From an uncultured Clostridia bacterium (GTDB lineage Bacteria; Bacillota; Clostridia; TANB77; CAG-508): a stretch of DNA of 34,268 nt. Position numbers and translations under genes: made by a program. How positions within the stretch are numbered: position 1 is the stretch's first letter; each line of letters opens with the position of its first letter. The notes beneath the pieces are model-generated. The model saw only the letters and a program-made list of their open reading frames with translations. It was not told the DNA's origin and did no database searches. Below are positions 16,092 through 23,463 of the stretch, piece after piece. The stretch spans positions 1 through 34,268 of the forward strand of contig CALXJX010000012.1 in assembly GCA_944388735.1 (NCBI GenBank), written 5' to 3'.

Positions 16092-16304
16092 CAACAGTTC
16101 AGTGATTAAAGGAGAAAGTATGCTTTCTTTCACAATCTTCTCGGCTTGTTACATAAATTATAAATTCTAAGCTTTAAATAACCGAGCCTCTCGTTAATCA
16201 CGCTTCCTCAGTTATTTAAAGCTAAGAATTTATACATCTATTCCACGGCACATTCGAAGCTTGTTCAAGAAATCATACTTTCTCCTTTAATCACTGAACT
16301 GTTA
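16092..16304 (+). repeat. Palindromic element family 1, copy C
   Basis: A 213-bp palindrome. Inner arms GCTTTAAATAAC (16171-16182) / GTTATTTAAAGC (16211-16222) flank the invariant 28-nt loop (16183-16210). Outer arms carry GATTAAAGGAGAAAGTATG on the left and its complement CATACTTTCTCCTTTAATC on the right; this sequence is unrelated to the outer arms of copies A and B. Ends are CAACAGTTCA and TGAACTGTTA. It lies between the glmS promoter (-) and the promoter of the 79-aa gene (+). Confidence 0.9.
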
Positions 16305-16342
16305 CTCTAAAGCTTGGTTGTCTATACAAAATTTGTAAATTG

Positions 16343-16351
16343 TGCTATAAT
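16343..16351 (+). promoter_or_regulatory. Extended -10 promoter of the 79-aa gene
   Basis: TGCTATAAT (16343-16351), an extended -10 without a clear -35 at normal spacing, 22 bp before the start codon. Same TGC extension as the promoter at 424-452. Confidence 0.55.
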
Positions 16352-16373
16352 ATAAGTATATGGGGGTGATACT

Positions 16374-16613
16374 ATGAATAAGATAAGTAAAATACTTTTA
16401 GTAATAGTTATCATATTAGTTATTGCTCTAGGAATAATTACATACTATATGTTCTATTACAGGGAAGGCTATATAAGTGCTGCAACAACAATGTATGAAC
16501 ATATAAAAACATTAGAAGATGCCGGTGTAAGAGTTGAGACAGACGGAGAAGGTACAAGTAAAGTTATTTTAAGTCAAGACAACAAAGTTATACTAGAAGG
16601 CGAAACAGACTAA
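16374..16613 (+). CDS. 79-aa single-pass membrane protein
   Basis: N-terminal transmembrane segment (about residues 5-28, ILLVIVIILVIALGIITYYM) followed by a short acidic domain of about 50 residues rich in Glu, Gly and Val. No recognised family. GGGGGTG lies 6 nt before the ATG, an extended -10 lies just upstream and a terminator follows at 16658-16704, so it is a well-formed monocistronic gene. The soluble tail with alternating charged and beta-branched residues (SKVILSQDNKVILEGETD) looks like a small beta hairpin. Function unknown. Confidence 0.7.
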   Translation: MNKISKILLVIVIILVIALGIITYYMFYYREGYISAATTMYEHIKTLEDAGVRVETDGEGTSKVILSQDNKVILEGETD

Positions 16614-16657
16614 ATTTAATGTGAAGGGATTTATTATGACAAATAAGAGGAATTTTG

Positions 16658-16704
16658 AATATACCATAAATTTTAGGTGAAATATTTAGAATTTATGGTG
16701 TATT
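16658..16704 (+). terminator. Intrinsic terminator after the 79-aa gene
   Basis: AATATACCATAAATT (16658-16672) pairs with AATTTATGGTGTATT (16690-16704) with one G-U pair; TTTT follows. Confidence 0.8.
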
Positions 16705-16743
16705 TTTATGAGTAAATATTTAATGTGAAATAGATAAAAACTA

Positions 16744-16773
16744 TTGTTTTAAGTAACATTATTAGTATATAAT
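16744..16773 (+). promoter_or_regulatory. uvrC promoter
   Basis: TTGTTT (16744-16749), an 18-bp spacer and TATAAT (16768-16773), 75 bp before uvrC. Confidence 0.55.
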
Positions 16774-16848
16774 AAAATTGTATATAGGATAAACATTATA
16801 GATTTAAGATGAAACTTAAAGATATATATTATTAGAAAAGGAGACAGT

Positions 16849-18630
16849 ATGTTTAACTTAGAAGAAGAATTGAAAAACCTACCTAATAAACCAGGTGTTT
16901 ATGTAATGAGGGACAAAGATGACAATATAATATATGTGGGAAAAGCGATATCATTAAAAAATAGAGTTAGGCAATATTTTCAAAAAAAAGATAGGACAGC
17001 TAGAATTGAAAAAATGATAAGTTTAATTGACCATTTTGAATATATTGTTGTAGATAACGAAGCGGAGGCATTGATTTTAGAGTGTAATCTTATAAAAAAG
17101 AATAGACCTAAATTTAATGTTTTATTAAAAGATGATAAAACATATCCATACATAAAAATAGATGTAAAATCTGATTTTCCAGGAGTTTCTATGACGAGAA
17201 GATTAATCAATGATGGCTCTAAGTATTTTGGACCATACCCAAACCCAGGTGCTGCAAAGGAAATGCTAGATTTTATTAAGCAAAAATATAAAATACATCA
17301 GTGCAAAACATTAAAAGAACGTACAAGGCCTTGTTTAAATTATCATATTAATAGATGTTTTGCACCATGTATGGGATATATTTCTAAAGAAGATTATAGA
17401 AAACAAATAGATGAGATAATTGATTTATTAGAAGGAAAAACAGATAAAGTTTTAAAAGATTTGCAAAGAGAAATGGAAGAAGCATCTAAAAAACTGGATT
17501 TTGAGCAAGCAGCATATATAAGAGATAAAATACAAGCAATAGATAGAGCTTCAGAAAAGCAAAAAGTTTCTAATATTTCTGAAAACAATATAGATGTTAT
17601 AGGATTAGCAAAATCTGAGTTGGAAATTTGTATAGAAATATTCTTTGTGAGAGGAAGTAAAATGGTTGGAAGAGAACATTATTTCTATACAGATTTAAAA
17701 GATATGGAAGATACAGAAATTTTATCAGGATTTATCAAGCAATATTATTTGGATAATCCTAATATTCCAAATAAAATAATGGTGAGAGAAGAAATCGAAG
17801 ATAAAGAAGCAATAGAGGAATGGTTATCCACAAGTTTAGGAAAAAAAGTGGAAATAAAGAGCCCAAAAAAAGGCGAAAAATTAAGATTTGTTGAAATGGC
17901 AGAAAATAATGCTAAAGTTACTCTTGAAAATAAAGAAAGAGATAAAAGTGAGATTTTAATGGAATTGAAAGAAGTACTTAATTTAGAAAGTATTCCAAGA
18001 AAAATTGAAACTTTTGACATTTCTAATATTTCTGGAGAATATACAGTAGCTGGAATGTGCGTATTACAAGACGGAGTAATAAAAAAGAATTTGTCAAGAA
18101 GATTTAAAATAAAAACGGTGTATGGACAAGATGATCCAAGGTGCATGGAAGAAGTAATAACAAGAAGATTAAAACATTCTATTGATAGTCCAAATGGAGG
18201 GTTTGGAAAATTACCAGATGTTATTTTTGCCGATGGAGGAATTACTCAAATTAGAGCTATTCAGAATGCTGTTAAAAAATATAATTTAAATATTCCGGTT
18301 TTTGGAATGGTAAAAAATGATAAGCATCAAACAAGGGCTTTAATGGATGAAAATAGAAAAGAGCTAGAAATTTCAAATAATCTTATGAATCTGATAACTA
18401 GATTCCAAGATACTGTTCACGATACAGCAATTACATATCATCGTAAGTTGAGAGATAAAGACATAACTAAGTCTGAATTGGATAATGTTAAAGGAATAGG
18501 AAAAGCAAGAAAGCAAAAATTATTGAAGAAATTTGGAAGTGTTGATAAAATAAAAAATGCAAGTGTAGAAGAATTAATGAAGGTGCCAGGAATAACAGAA
18601 GAATTGGCAAATGAGTTAAAAAATATATAG
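16849..18630 (+). CDS. uvrC: Excinuclease ABC subunit C
   Basis: A 593-aa nuclease that makes the dual incisions of nucleotide excision repair after UvrAB find a lesion. Residues about 12-92 are the GIY-YIG 3'-incision nuclease (PGVYVMRD, NIIYVGKAISLKNRVRQYF). A Cys-containing cluster (CKTLKERTRPCLNYHINRC) follows, then the UVR motif (REMEEASKKLDFEQAAYIRD, about 204-223) that contacts UvrB. The RNase H-like 5'-incision domain includes TFDISNISGEYTVAG and VIFADGGITQIRA. Residues about 530-593 carry helix-hairpin-helix DNA-binding motifs (VKGIGKARKQKLLKKFGSV, VPGITEELANEL). Full length; AAAAGGAGAC lies 6 nt before the ATG. Confidence 0.98.
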   Translation: MFNLEEELKNLPNKPGVYVMRDKDDNIIYVGKAISLKNRVRQYFQKKDRTARIEKMISLIDHFEYIVVDNEAEALILECNLIKKNRPKFNVLLKDDKTYPYIKIDVKSDFPGVSMTRRLINDGSKYFGPYPNPGAAKEMLDFIKQKYKIHQCKTLKERTRPCLNYHINRCFAPCMGYISKEDYRKQIDEIIDLLEGKTDKVLKDLQREMEEASKKLDFEQAAYIRDKIQAIDRASEKQKVSNISENNIDVIGLAKSELEICIEIFFVRGSKMVGREHYFYTDLKDMEDTEILSGFIKQYYLDNPNIPNKIMVREEIEDKEAIEEWLSTSLGKKVEIKSPKKGEKLRFVEMAENNAKVTLENKERDKSEILMELKEVLNLESIPRKIETFDISNISGEYTVAGMCVLQDGVIKKNLSRRFKIKTVYGQDDPRCMEEVITRRLKHSIDSPNGGFGKLPDVIFADGGITQIRAIQNAVKKYNLNIPVFGMVKNDKHQTRALMDENRKELEISNNLMNLITRFQDTVHDTAITYHRKLRDKDITKSELDNVKGIGKARKQKLLKKFGSVDKIKNASVEELMKVPGITEELANELKNI

Positions 18631-18696
18631 AGAGTATAAATATTTGAATAAAATTATTTTTAAATATAATTATAAATAGTTATTAACTATTTAATA

Positions 18697-18723
18697 AAGG
18701 GGCGAAAAAAGTATTCGCCCCTT
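18697..18723. terminator. GC-rich terminator shared by uvrC and the 39-aa gene
   Basis: AAGGGGCGAA (18697-18706) / TTCGCCCCTT (18714-18723), perfect 10-bp stem with 7-nt loop. Downstream T-richness is better on the minus strand (TTTATTAAAT), so it primarily ends the minus-strand small gene whose stop is at 18727. Confidence 0.8.
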
Positions 18724-18726
18724 ACT

Positions 18727-18846
18727 TTACTTGCTATACCAATTTTTTAGAGTGGTGAATTTTCTAGCTCTTATACAGTCTATATGAAAGACTGTTAATA
18801 TAGCGAGAAATACAAGTAAAGATATACCAAAAATTTTCTTCATCAT
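18727..18846 (-). CDS. 39-aa membrane microprotein with strong expression signals
   Basis: A 39-codon ORF on the minus strand: two Met, KK, a hydrophobic segment FGISLLVFLAILTVFHI (about residues 6-22), then a basic tail ending KNWYSK. AAGGAGG stands 6 nt before the ATG. A near-consensus promoter (18903-18931) and a GC-rich terminator abut it, so all signals of a dedicated transcription unit are present. No family recognised. It could be a type I toxin-like peptide, a small membrane regulator, or a translated sRNA. Two adjacent ATGs (18846 and 18843) are possible starts. Confidence 0.7.
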   Translation of the reverse strand: MMKKIFGISLLVFLAILTVFHIDCIRARKFTTLKNWYSK

Positions 18847-18902
18847 TGAATTCCTCCTTGTAGTGAAGTAAAGGGATTTTTCCCTATTTATGGTATGAAG
18901 TA

Positions 18903-18931
18903 ATTATAACATGAATATAAGAGGGAGGCAA
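18903..18931 (-). promoter_or_regulatory. Strong promoter of the 39-aa gene
   Basis: On the minus strand TTGCCT (18931-18926), exactly 17 bp, and TATAAT (18908-18903). The leader contains a small AGGGA/TCCCT hairpin before the ribosome binding site. Confidence 0.75.
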
Positions 18932-18987
18932 GTATAGGTGTTTTGATACAATAAAGTATAAAATTTTGATTTTATAATAAATAATAG

Positions 18988-19016
18988 TTGCTCGGATATA
19001 AATAATATGGTAGAAT
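18988..19016 (+). promoter_or_regulatory. Promoter of lepB
   Basis: TTGCTC (18988-18993), 17-bp spacer, TAGAAT (19011-19016) preceded by TGG; 48 bp before the start codon. Confidence 0.5.
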
Positions 19017-19064
19017 AAATTTGTAAAAAAATGGAAAAAACAGTTTTAATAGAGGTGAAAAAAT

Positions 19065-19760
19065 ATGCAAGAAGTATCAAAAAAAGATAATAAACTAAGA
19101 AGTGATTTTAATTTCAAAATTAGAAAAGAGATTTTAGATTGGATTATTTGTATTATAATTGCAATCACTTTGGCTTTGCTATTTAGATATTTTATTATTA
19201 CTCCAACTATAGTAAATATGGTTTCTATGAACCCAACACTGGAGAGTAATGATAGACTATTATTGAATAGAACTATTAGAATTTCAAAAAAGATGCCAAA
19301 TAGAGGAGAAATTATTACTTTTGAAGCTCCTAGTAAAAAAAAATATACTTCAAATGAGATAAACCAAGAGAATCCAATTGCGGAATATAAAAATGAACCT
19401 AATAATTTATTTTATAAATTTATATATTATGTTTTAGAATTTGGTAAAGAAAGCTACATAAAAAGGGTTATAGGATTACCAAATGAACATATTAGAATAA
19501 AAGATGGAAAAATATATATAAATAATATAGAACTAGAAGAGGATTATTTGAAAGAAGGGGTAACGACAGAGGTTATGGATACCACTTTGCATAAGGGCTT
19601 TGATGATTTTATAGTACCAGAAAATTGTGTATTTGCACTAGGAGATAATAGAAATCATAGTACAGATTGCAGAGATTTTGGATGTATTCCATTGGATAAG
19701 ATTGAGGGAATCGCTTTTTTTAGATTTTTTCCATTTGATAAAATTGGAAATATATATTGA
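19065..19760 (+). CDS. lepB: Type I signal peptidase
   Basis: A 231-aa membrane serine protease that removes signal peptides from secreted proteins. One transmembrane helix (about 25-45) is followed by the catalytic Ser54 in MVSMNPTLES (family SMxPT) and the general-base Lys133 in YIKRVIGLPNE. The box ALGDNRNHSTDCRDFGCIP (191-209) is the conserved GDNRxxSxDSR region with Cys in place of the second Ser. An insert of about 45 residues between boxes (80-130) is Lys/Asn-rich. AGAGGTG precedes the ATG. Followed by its own terminator. Confidence 0.94.
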   Translation: MQEVSKKDNKLRSDFNFKIRKEILDWIICIIIAITLALLFRYFIITPTIVNMVSMNPTLESNDRLLLNRTIRISKKMPNRGEIITFEAPSKKKYTSNEINQENPIAEYKNEPNNLFYKFIYYVLEFGKESYIKRVIGLPNEHIRIKDGKIYINNIELEEDYLKEGVTTEVMDTTLHKGFDDFIVPENCVFALGDNRNHSTDCRDFGCIPLDKIEGIAFFRFFPFDKIGNIY

Positions 19761-19809
19761 GTGATAAAAAGTCAAATTGAATTGTTGTAACTCATTAATT
19801 ATTATTCAA

Positions 19810-19842
19810 TTGGGAATATGTAATAATTTTACGTATTCCCAA
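19810..19842 (+). terminator. Terminator after lepB
   Basis: TTGGGAATA (19810-19818) / TATTCCCAA (19834-19842), extended inward by GT/AC with one wobble pair; A-rich then TTTT on the + strand. Confidence 0.65.
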
Positions 19843-19897
19843 AATTTTGACTTAAGTGCTAGTATAGAATTGCAATTTAAATGGTTATTTGTAAATC

Positions 19898-19927
19898 TTG
19901 AAAGTTGTGCAAAAGATATGATATAAT
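19898..19927 (+). promoter_or_regulatory. Promoter of the 88-aa gene
   Basis: TTGAAA (19898-19903), 18-bp spacer, TATAAT (19922-19927); 60 bp before the chosen start at 19988. Confidence 0.65.
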
Positions 19928-19987
19928 GCCAATACAACATCTAAAAAGATGAACTTCAAAAATGCAAAAACAAAAGGGGGTAAAAAC

Positions 19988-20254
19988 ATGAAGAGAAATT
20001 TAAAAGTTATTTTTGAAGGGGTTGGAGTATTTGTTGTGTTGATAGTGCTTGGAGTTATTGTATTTCGGGGTAAAGAGATAATAAATGTTTTTATAAACTT
20101 TTATTGTGGATATTCCGGACAAGCAATTATTTCACTTGTTGTAGCACTATTAATAACAGGAATTTTCCTGGGAAGGCATTTAGATTTTAATGTTTTTAGA
20201 ATTAATTTTAAAGCTCGAAAGAGAAGAAAAAAGAACGAAGATGTTGAAGAATGA
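19988..20254 (+). CDS. 88-aa two-TM membrane protein
   Basis: Starts MKRNLKVIFEGVGVFVVLIV, with membrane segments at about residues 9-24 and 43-60 and a strongly basic C-terminal stretch (KARKRRKKNEDVEE). No family recognised. The ATG at 19988 is chosen because AGGGGG lies 7 nt before it; an upstream in-frame ATG at 19949 has no ribosome binding site and would put charged residues ahead of the first helix. Own promoter and terminator flank the gene. Function unknown. Confidence 0.7.
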   Translation: MKRNLKVIFEGVGVFVVLIVLGVIVFRGKEIINVFINFYCGYSGQAIISLVVALLITGIFLGRHLDFNVFRINFKARKRRKKNEDVEE

Positions 20255-20264
20255 ATACAAATTG

Positions 20265-20290
20265 GGCACTCTAATAGGGTGCCTGATTTT
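20265..20290 (+). terminator. Terminator after the 88-aa gene
   Basis: GGCACTC (20265-20271) / GGGTGCC (20277-20283), 5-nt loop, then GATTTTT. Confidence 0.85.
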
Positions 20291-20404
20291 TAGTTAAGGG
20301 AAAATGTTGTAAAATAATTATAATTTGAAAAAAATATTAAAAAGAATAGTCATAAAAATAAAAATCCCGCATATATATAATATAAATAAGGGAGGGGATT
20401 ATTT

Positions 20405-20614
20405 ATGGAATATGCAAAAGATGAGATATTTCAAGTTAGATATAATACAAAAATGGACAAGCTACAAATAGGACATGCAAGGTTAGTAAAGAGAATAATT
20501 AAGACGATGAGAAGGCATAAACTTATTACAGTAACAGCAATAACATTCCTAATATTTTCAATTCTTAATGTAGTCATGATATATAATTTCTTAAAACTGT
20601 TGGAAAATCTATAA
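20405..20614 (+). CDS. 69-aa single-pass membrane protein
   Basis: A basic N-terminal domain of about 40 residues (KDEIFQVRYNTKMDK, RLVKRIIKTMRRHK) and one transmembrane helix (about 41-62, ITVTAITFLIFSILNVVMIY), ending in a short leucine-rich tail. GGGAGGGG lies about 7 nt before the ATG. A TATAAT lies about 28 bp upstream and a terminator follows at 20625-20669. No family recognised. Confidence 0.65.
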   Translation: MEYAKDEIFQVRYNTKMDKLQIGHARLVKRIIKTMRRHKLITVTAITFLIFSILNVVMIYNFLKLLENL

Positions 20615-20624
20615 ATATATGATA

Positions 20625-20669
20625 AAATATTACTATTCTAAATATAAAGGGAGGATAGTAATATTTTTA
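20625..20669 (+). terminator. Terminator after the 69-aa gene
   Basis: AAATATTACTAT (20625-20636) / ATAGTAATATTT (20655-20666) with an 18-nt loop, then TT. The rest of the gap to 20773 shows no gene. Confidence 0.7.
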
Positions 20670-20773
20670 ATTAGTAAGGTTGAAAAATAATTATTTAATT
20701 TTTTCAGACCAGATTTGTAACTTTAGGAAGAAATGCGATTAAGTATAAAAACTTATTAAAAATATAGATAAAA

Positions 20774-21640
20774 ATGAAAATAGCAAATGAATGGAAAGAT
20801 TATAAAATATTAGACATGGCAGACGGGCAAAAATTAGAAAAATGGGGTAATGTAATATTATCTAGGCCAGATCCACAAATAATATGGAAAAATAAAAGTT
20901 TCCCAAATAAATGGAAACAAATTAATGCAACATATCATAGAAGCAAAACAGGTGGAGGTTCGTGGGAATTTAATAAAGAAATACCTCAACAATGGCAAAT
21001 AAAATACAAAAACTTAACATTTAATATAAAACCAATGGGATTTAAACATACAGGATTATTTCCAGAGCAGGCTGTAAATTGGGATTGGATGATTAATAAA
21101 ATTAGTTCTGAAAAGAGAGAAATAAAAGTATTAAATTTATTTGCATATACAGGAGGAGCAACAGTTGCATGCTTGTATGCAGGTGCGAGTGTATGTCATG
21201 TAGATAGCTCAAAAGGAATGACAATGTGTGCTAAAGAAAATGTTATTTCATCAGGACTAGGAAAAAAGCCTGTTAGATTCATAGTAGATGATGTTATAAA
21301 ATTTGTGAATAGAGAAATAAGAAGAGGAAATAAATATGATGCTATCATAATGGATCCACCTTCTTATGGAAGAGGAGCAAAAGGAGAAATCTGGCAGTTT
21401 GAAAATAATATATATGACTTAGTAGAACTTTGTGTAAATGTATTATCAGATAATCCGTTATTTTTCTTGATAAATTCATATACAACTGGAATATCAAGTA
21501 AAGTATTAGAAAATATTTTAAATTTAACAGTAGCAAAAAAATATAAAGGAAAACTTGAATCTGGAGAAATAGGACTTCCAATGGAAGAATCAAAACTTGT
21601 TTTGCCTTGTGGTATATATGGAAGATGGGAAAGTATTTAA
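20774..21640 (+). CDS. Class I SAM-dependent methyltransferase, RlmI/RlmK-like
   Basis: A 288-aa methyltransferase. The N-terminal 80 residues form a small beta-rich region (EKWGNVILSRPDPQIIW) that may bind RNA; the Rossmann domain follows. SAM motif I is LNLFAYTGGATVA (120-132), the acidic ribose-binding residue is Asp144 (HVDSSKG) and motif IV is DAIIMDPPSYGRG (189-201). This layout is that of the Methyltrans_SAM family (PF10672), whose best-known members methylate 23S rRNA. The exact target cannot be read. No clear ribosome binding site precedes the ATG (only AGATAAAA), unusual for this window. It is followed 50 bp later by an RNA pseudouridine synthase, fitting an RNA-modification pair. 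Confidence 0.85.
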   Translation: MKIANEWKDYKILDMADGQKLEKWGNVILSRPDPQIIWKNKSFPNKWKQINATYHRSKTGGGSWEFNKEIPQQWQIKYKNLTFNIKPMGFKHTGLFPEQAVNWDWMINKISSEKREIKVLNLFAYTGGATVACLYAGASVCHVDSSKGMTMCAKENVISSGLGKKPVRFIVDDVIKFVNREIRRGNKYDAIIMDPPSYGRGAKGEIWQFENNIYDLVELCVNVLSDNPLFFLINSYTTGISSKVLENILNLTVAKKYKGKLESGEIGLPMEESKLVLPCGIYGRWESI

Positions 21641-21690
21641 TTAAGTAAAAAATATAAAGTTAAAATAGATAAAGGAATGAAAACAAAAAA

Positions 21691-22383
21691 ATGCAAAATT
21701 TGAAAGTGATTTATGAAGATAATCATGTAATAGTAGTAGAAAAACCGCCTAATGTGCCTTCACAAGCAGATAAAACAGATGATATTGATATGCTTACAAT
21801 AATAAAAGAATATCTCAAAGAAAAATATCATAAACCAGGAAATGTGTATTTAGGTTTAGTACATAGATTAGATAGACCTGTTGGAGGAGTAATGGTTTTT
21901 GCAAAGACTTCAAAAGCTGCTTCAAGACTTAGTAACCAAGTAAGAGAAAAGACTTTTAAAAAAGAATATTTGGCCGTAGTTAATGGTAAAATAGAAGAGA
22001 ATAAAGGAACTTTAGAAGATTATTTATATAAAGATGAAAGAAATAATATGAGTAAAGTTGTCAGCAAGGAAAAAAAGAATGCCAAGTATGCTAAATTGGA
22101 CTATGAAGTTTTAGCTTATAATAATGTTAAAGATTTGAGCTTGTTAAAGATAAATTTACATACAGGGAGACATCATCAAATAAGAGTGCAATTATCAAAT
22201 TTTGGGCATAGTATATTTGGAGACCAAAAATATGGAACAAGAGGAAAAGGAAAACAGATAGCCTTGTGGGCATATAATTTAACAATAGAGCACCCTATCA
22301 CAAAGGAACAAATGGTTTTCAAAGATTTGCCCGAACCAATTGGGACATGGTGTATTTTAAAAGAAGTAGATTTAAAAGTGTGA
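21691..22383 (+). CDS. RluA-family RNA pseudouridine synthase
   Basis: A 230-aa enzyme converting uridine to pseudouridine in rRNA or tRNA. The catalytic Asp61 lies in GLVHRLDRPVGGVMVFAKT, and the C-terminal HTGRHHQIRVQLSNFGHSIFGD motif is complete. It lacks an S4 RNA-binding domain, like RluA and TruC-type members and some short Firmicute paralogues; the target site cannot be assigned. The ATG is preceded by AAAGGA at about 14 nt. Its last codons and stop are part of the 5' arm of the terminator at 22359-22402. Confidence 0.93.
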   Translation: MQNLKVIYEDNHVIVVEKPPNVPSQADKTDDIDMLTIIKEYLKEKYHKPGNVYLGLVHRLDRPVGGVMVFAKTSKAASRLSNQVREKTFKKEYLAVVNGKIEENKGTLEDYLYKDERNNMSKVVSKEKKNAKYAKLDYEVLAYNNVKDLSLLKINLHTGRHHQIRVQLSNFGHSIFGDQKYGTRGKGKQIALWAYNLTIEHPITKEQMVFKDLPEPIGTWCILKEVDLKV

Positions 22384-22402
22384 TTTTAAATCTGCTTCTT
22401 TT
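22359..22402 (+). terminator. Terminator overlapping the 3' end of the pseudouridine synthase gene
   Basis: A 19-bp stem: 22359-22377 pairs with 22384-22402 (AAAAGAAG... with ...CTTCTTTT) around a 6-nt loop containing the first bases of the stop codon. Unusually, the 5' arm is coding sequence. Confidence 0.75.
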
Positions 22403-22447
22403 ACGTATTTTATATAATAAAAATTATATGAAAAAATATAAACTTGA

Positions 22448-22513
22448 TTTTCATAAAATAAAAACATATTTTTATAAAACAAATGAGTAATGATTTTTCA
22501 GCAGTGATAAAAT
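22448..22513 (+). promoter_or_regulatory. Putative agrB promoter with two LytTR-type direct repeats
   Basis: TTTTCATAAAA (22448-22458) and TTTTTATAAAA (22469-22479) form direct repeats 21 bp apart, the two-turn spacing used by LytTR regulators such as AgrA. An extended -10 TGATAAAAT (22505-22513) follows with a poor -35, as expected of an activator-dependent promoter. AT-richness makes chance repeats likely, so this is tentative. Confidence 0.35.
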
Positions 22514-22543
22514 TAAAACAGCTTAAGAAAAAGAGGTGAAAAA

Positions 22544-23170
22544 ATGATAGACAATATCTGTACATTTTTAACCAACAAAATCAAAAAAGAAATGCCTGAA
22601 GTTGATGACGAAAAAGCAGAAATCATAATGTATGGTTTGCAAAACATTATTGGAGAAATTCCAAAGACATTTTTAGTTTTATTAATTGCGTATTTTTTGG
22701 GGATTTTTAAAGAAACATTAATAACATTTCTTTTGCTATTACCATATAAATCTTTTTCAGGAGGATTTCACCTTAAGACACATATTGGTTGTATAATAGG
22801 AACTACATTATTTTACTGTGGGATAGCATTAATATCAAAGTATATAATTATTGAGCCAATTGTAAAATACATATTGATAGCAGTAATATGGATATTTGGA
22901 ATAATTATGATAACTTTATATGCACCAGCAGATACAGAAAATGTACCTATCTTAGCCAAAAAGGATAGGAAGAAAAAAAGAATATTATCATATATTACTT
23001 TTACAATTGGATTATTAGTTGCAGCTTTTATTCAGAATAATATAATTTGTAATATATTGATACTAGGAAATTTCGTCCAAACTTTGACCATAACAAAAAT
23101 AGCGTATAGATTGACAAACAATAAATATGGTTATGAAGTGTATACAAATACTTCAACTCAAAATGTTTAA
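22544..23170 (+). CDS. agrB: AgrB-family peptide maturation protease
   Basis: A 208-aa membrane endopeptidase that cuts the AgrD propeptide and forms its thiolactone ring. The catalytic pair is visible: His76 and Cys83 in SFSGGFHLKTHIGC. The N-terminal 35 residues are amphipathic and about four to six hydrophobic segments follow (41-67, 83-103, 105-123, 145-185). Length and motif spacing are those of AgrB. AGAGGTG lies before the ATG. agrD follows after 62 bp and the sensor and regulator genes (agrC, agrA) lie convergently on the minus strand, completing the circuit. Confidence 0.95.
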   Translation: MIDNICTFLTNKIKKEMPEVDDEKAEIIMYGLQNIIGEIPKTFLVLLIAYFLGIFKETLITFLLLLPYKSFSGGFHLKTHIGCIIGTTLFYCGIALISKYIIIEPIVKYILIAVIWIFGIIMITLYAPADTENVPILAKKDRKKKRILSYITFTIGLLVAAFIQNNIICNILILGNFVQTLTITKIAYRLTNNKYGYEVYTNTSTQNV

Positions 23171-23232
23171 TACAAAACAAATACCGGTAATGTTTTTGTA
23201 TTTATATTATTACCAAAGAAGGGGGATTTTAT

Positions 23233-23352
23233 ATGTTAAAATTCTTAGCTAAAATAGCAGAAAAATATGCTAAATCAACAAATACAGCTTGTTGTGGTGT
23301 ATGGGTATTTCATCAACCAAAAATGCCAGCAAGTTTAATTAAAAAAGATTAA
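23233..23352 (+). CDS. agrD: AgrD cyclic-lactone autoinducer precursor
   Basis: A 39-aa propeptide: an amphipathic N-terminal helix (MLKFLAKIAEKYAKS), the signal core TNTACCGVWVF, and the acidic/proline C-terminal recognition tail HQPKMPASLIKKD. The HQPKMP block is the typical AgrB recognition segment of clostridial AgrD proteins. Two adjacent cysteines (20 and 21) are both possible thiolactone nucleophiles. If cleavage is just before HQP as in Clostridium perfringens, the ring would be Cys21-Phe26 (six residues); cleavage one residue earlier gives the standard five-residue ring Cys21-Val25. GAAGGGGG lies 7-8 nt before the ATG. It is followed by a terminator (23435-23457). Confidence 0.93.
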   Translation: MLKFLAKIAEKYAKSTNTACCGVWVFHQPKMPASLIKKD

Positions 23353-23434
23353 TTAGTATTTAAGCTTGGCAAAAATAGTTCGACAATGTTTTTGCCAACT
23401 AGTTATAACTTAAAAGTTATATTGCAATCCGCAT

Positions 23435-23457
23435 AAAAACAGCTAAAAGCTGTTTTT
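23435..23457 (+). terminator. Terminator of agrBD
   Basis: AAAAACAGCT (23435-23444) / AGCTGTTTTT (23448-23457), 3-nt loop, then AATTTTT. Upstream, TTGGCAAAAA/TTTTTGCCAA (about 23364-23396) and TATAACTT/AAGTTATA (23404-23420) form two further hairpins between agrD and the terminator. Confidence 0.85.
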
Positions 23458-23463
23458 AATTTT

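Noticed and set aside
16110-16160. A 16-codon peptide (MLSFTIFSACYINYKF) with AAAGGAG before it inside copy C, and a similar one in copy A
   Set aside because: Copy B has ATA in place of the start and an in-frame TGA; the arm sequence is explained by pairing, so this is probably chance.
16636-16680. A 14-codon ORF with GAAGGGAT before it after the 79-aa gene
   Set aside because: It runs into the terminator stem; too short and explained by the hairpin.
19949-19987. Upstream ATG for the 88-aa protein
   Set aside because: No ribosome binding site; ATG 19988 follows AGGGGG at 7 nt.
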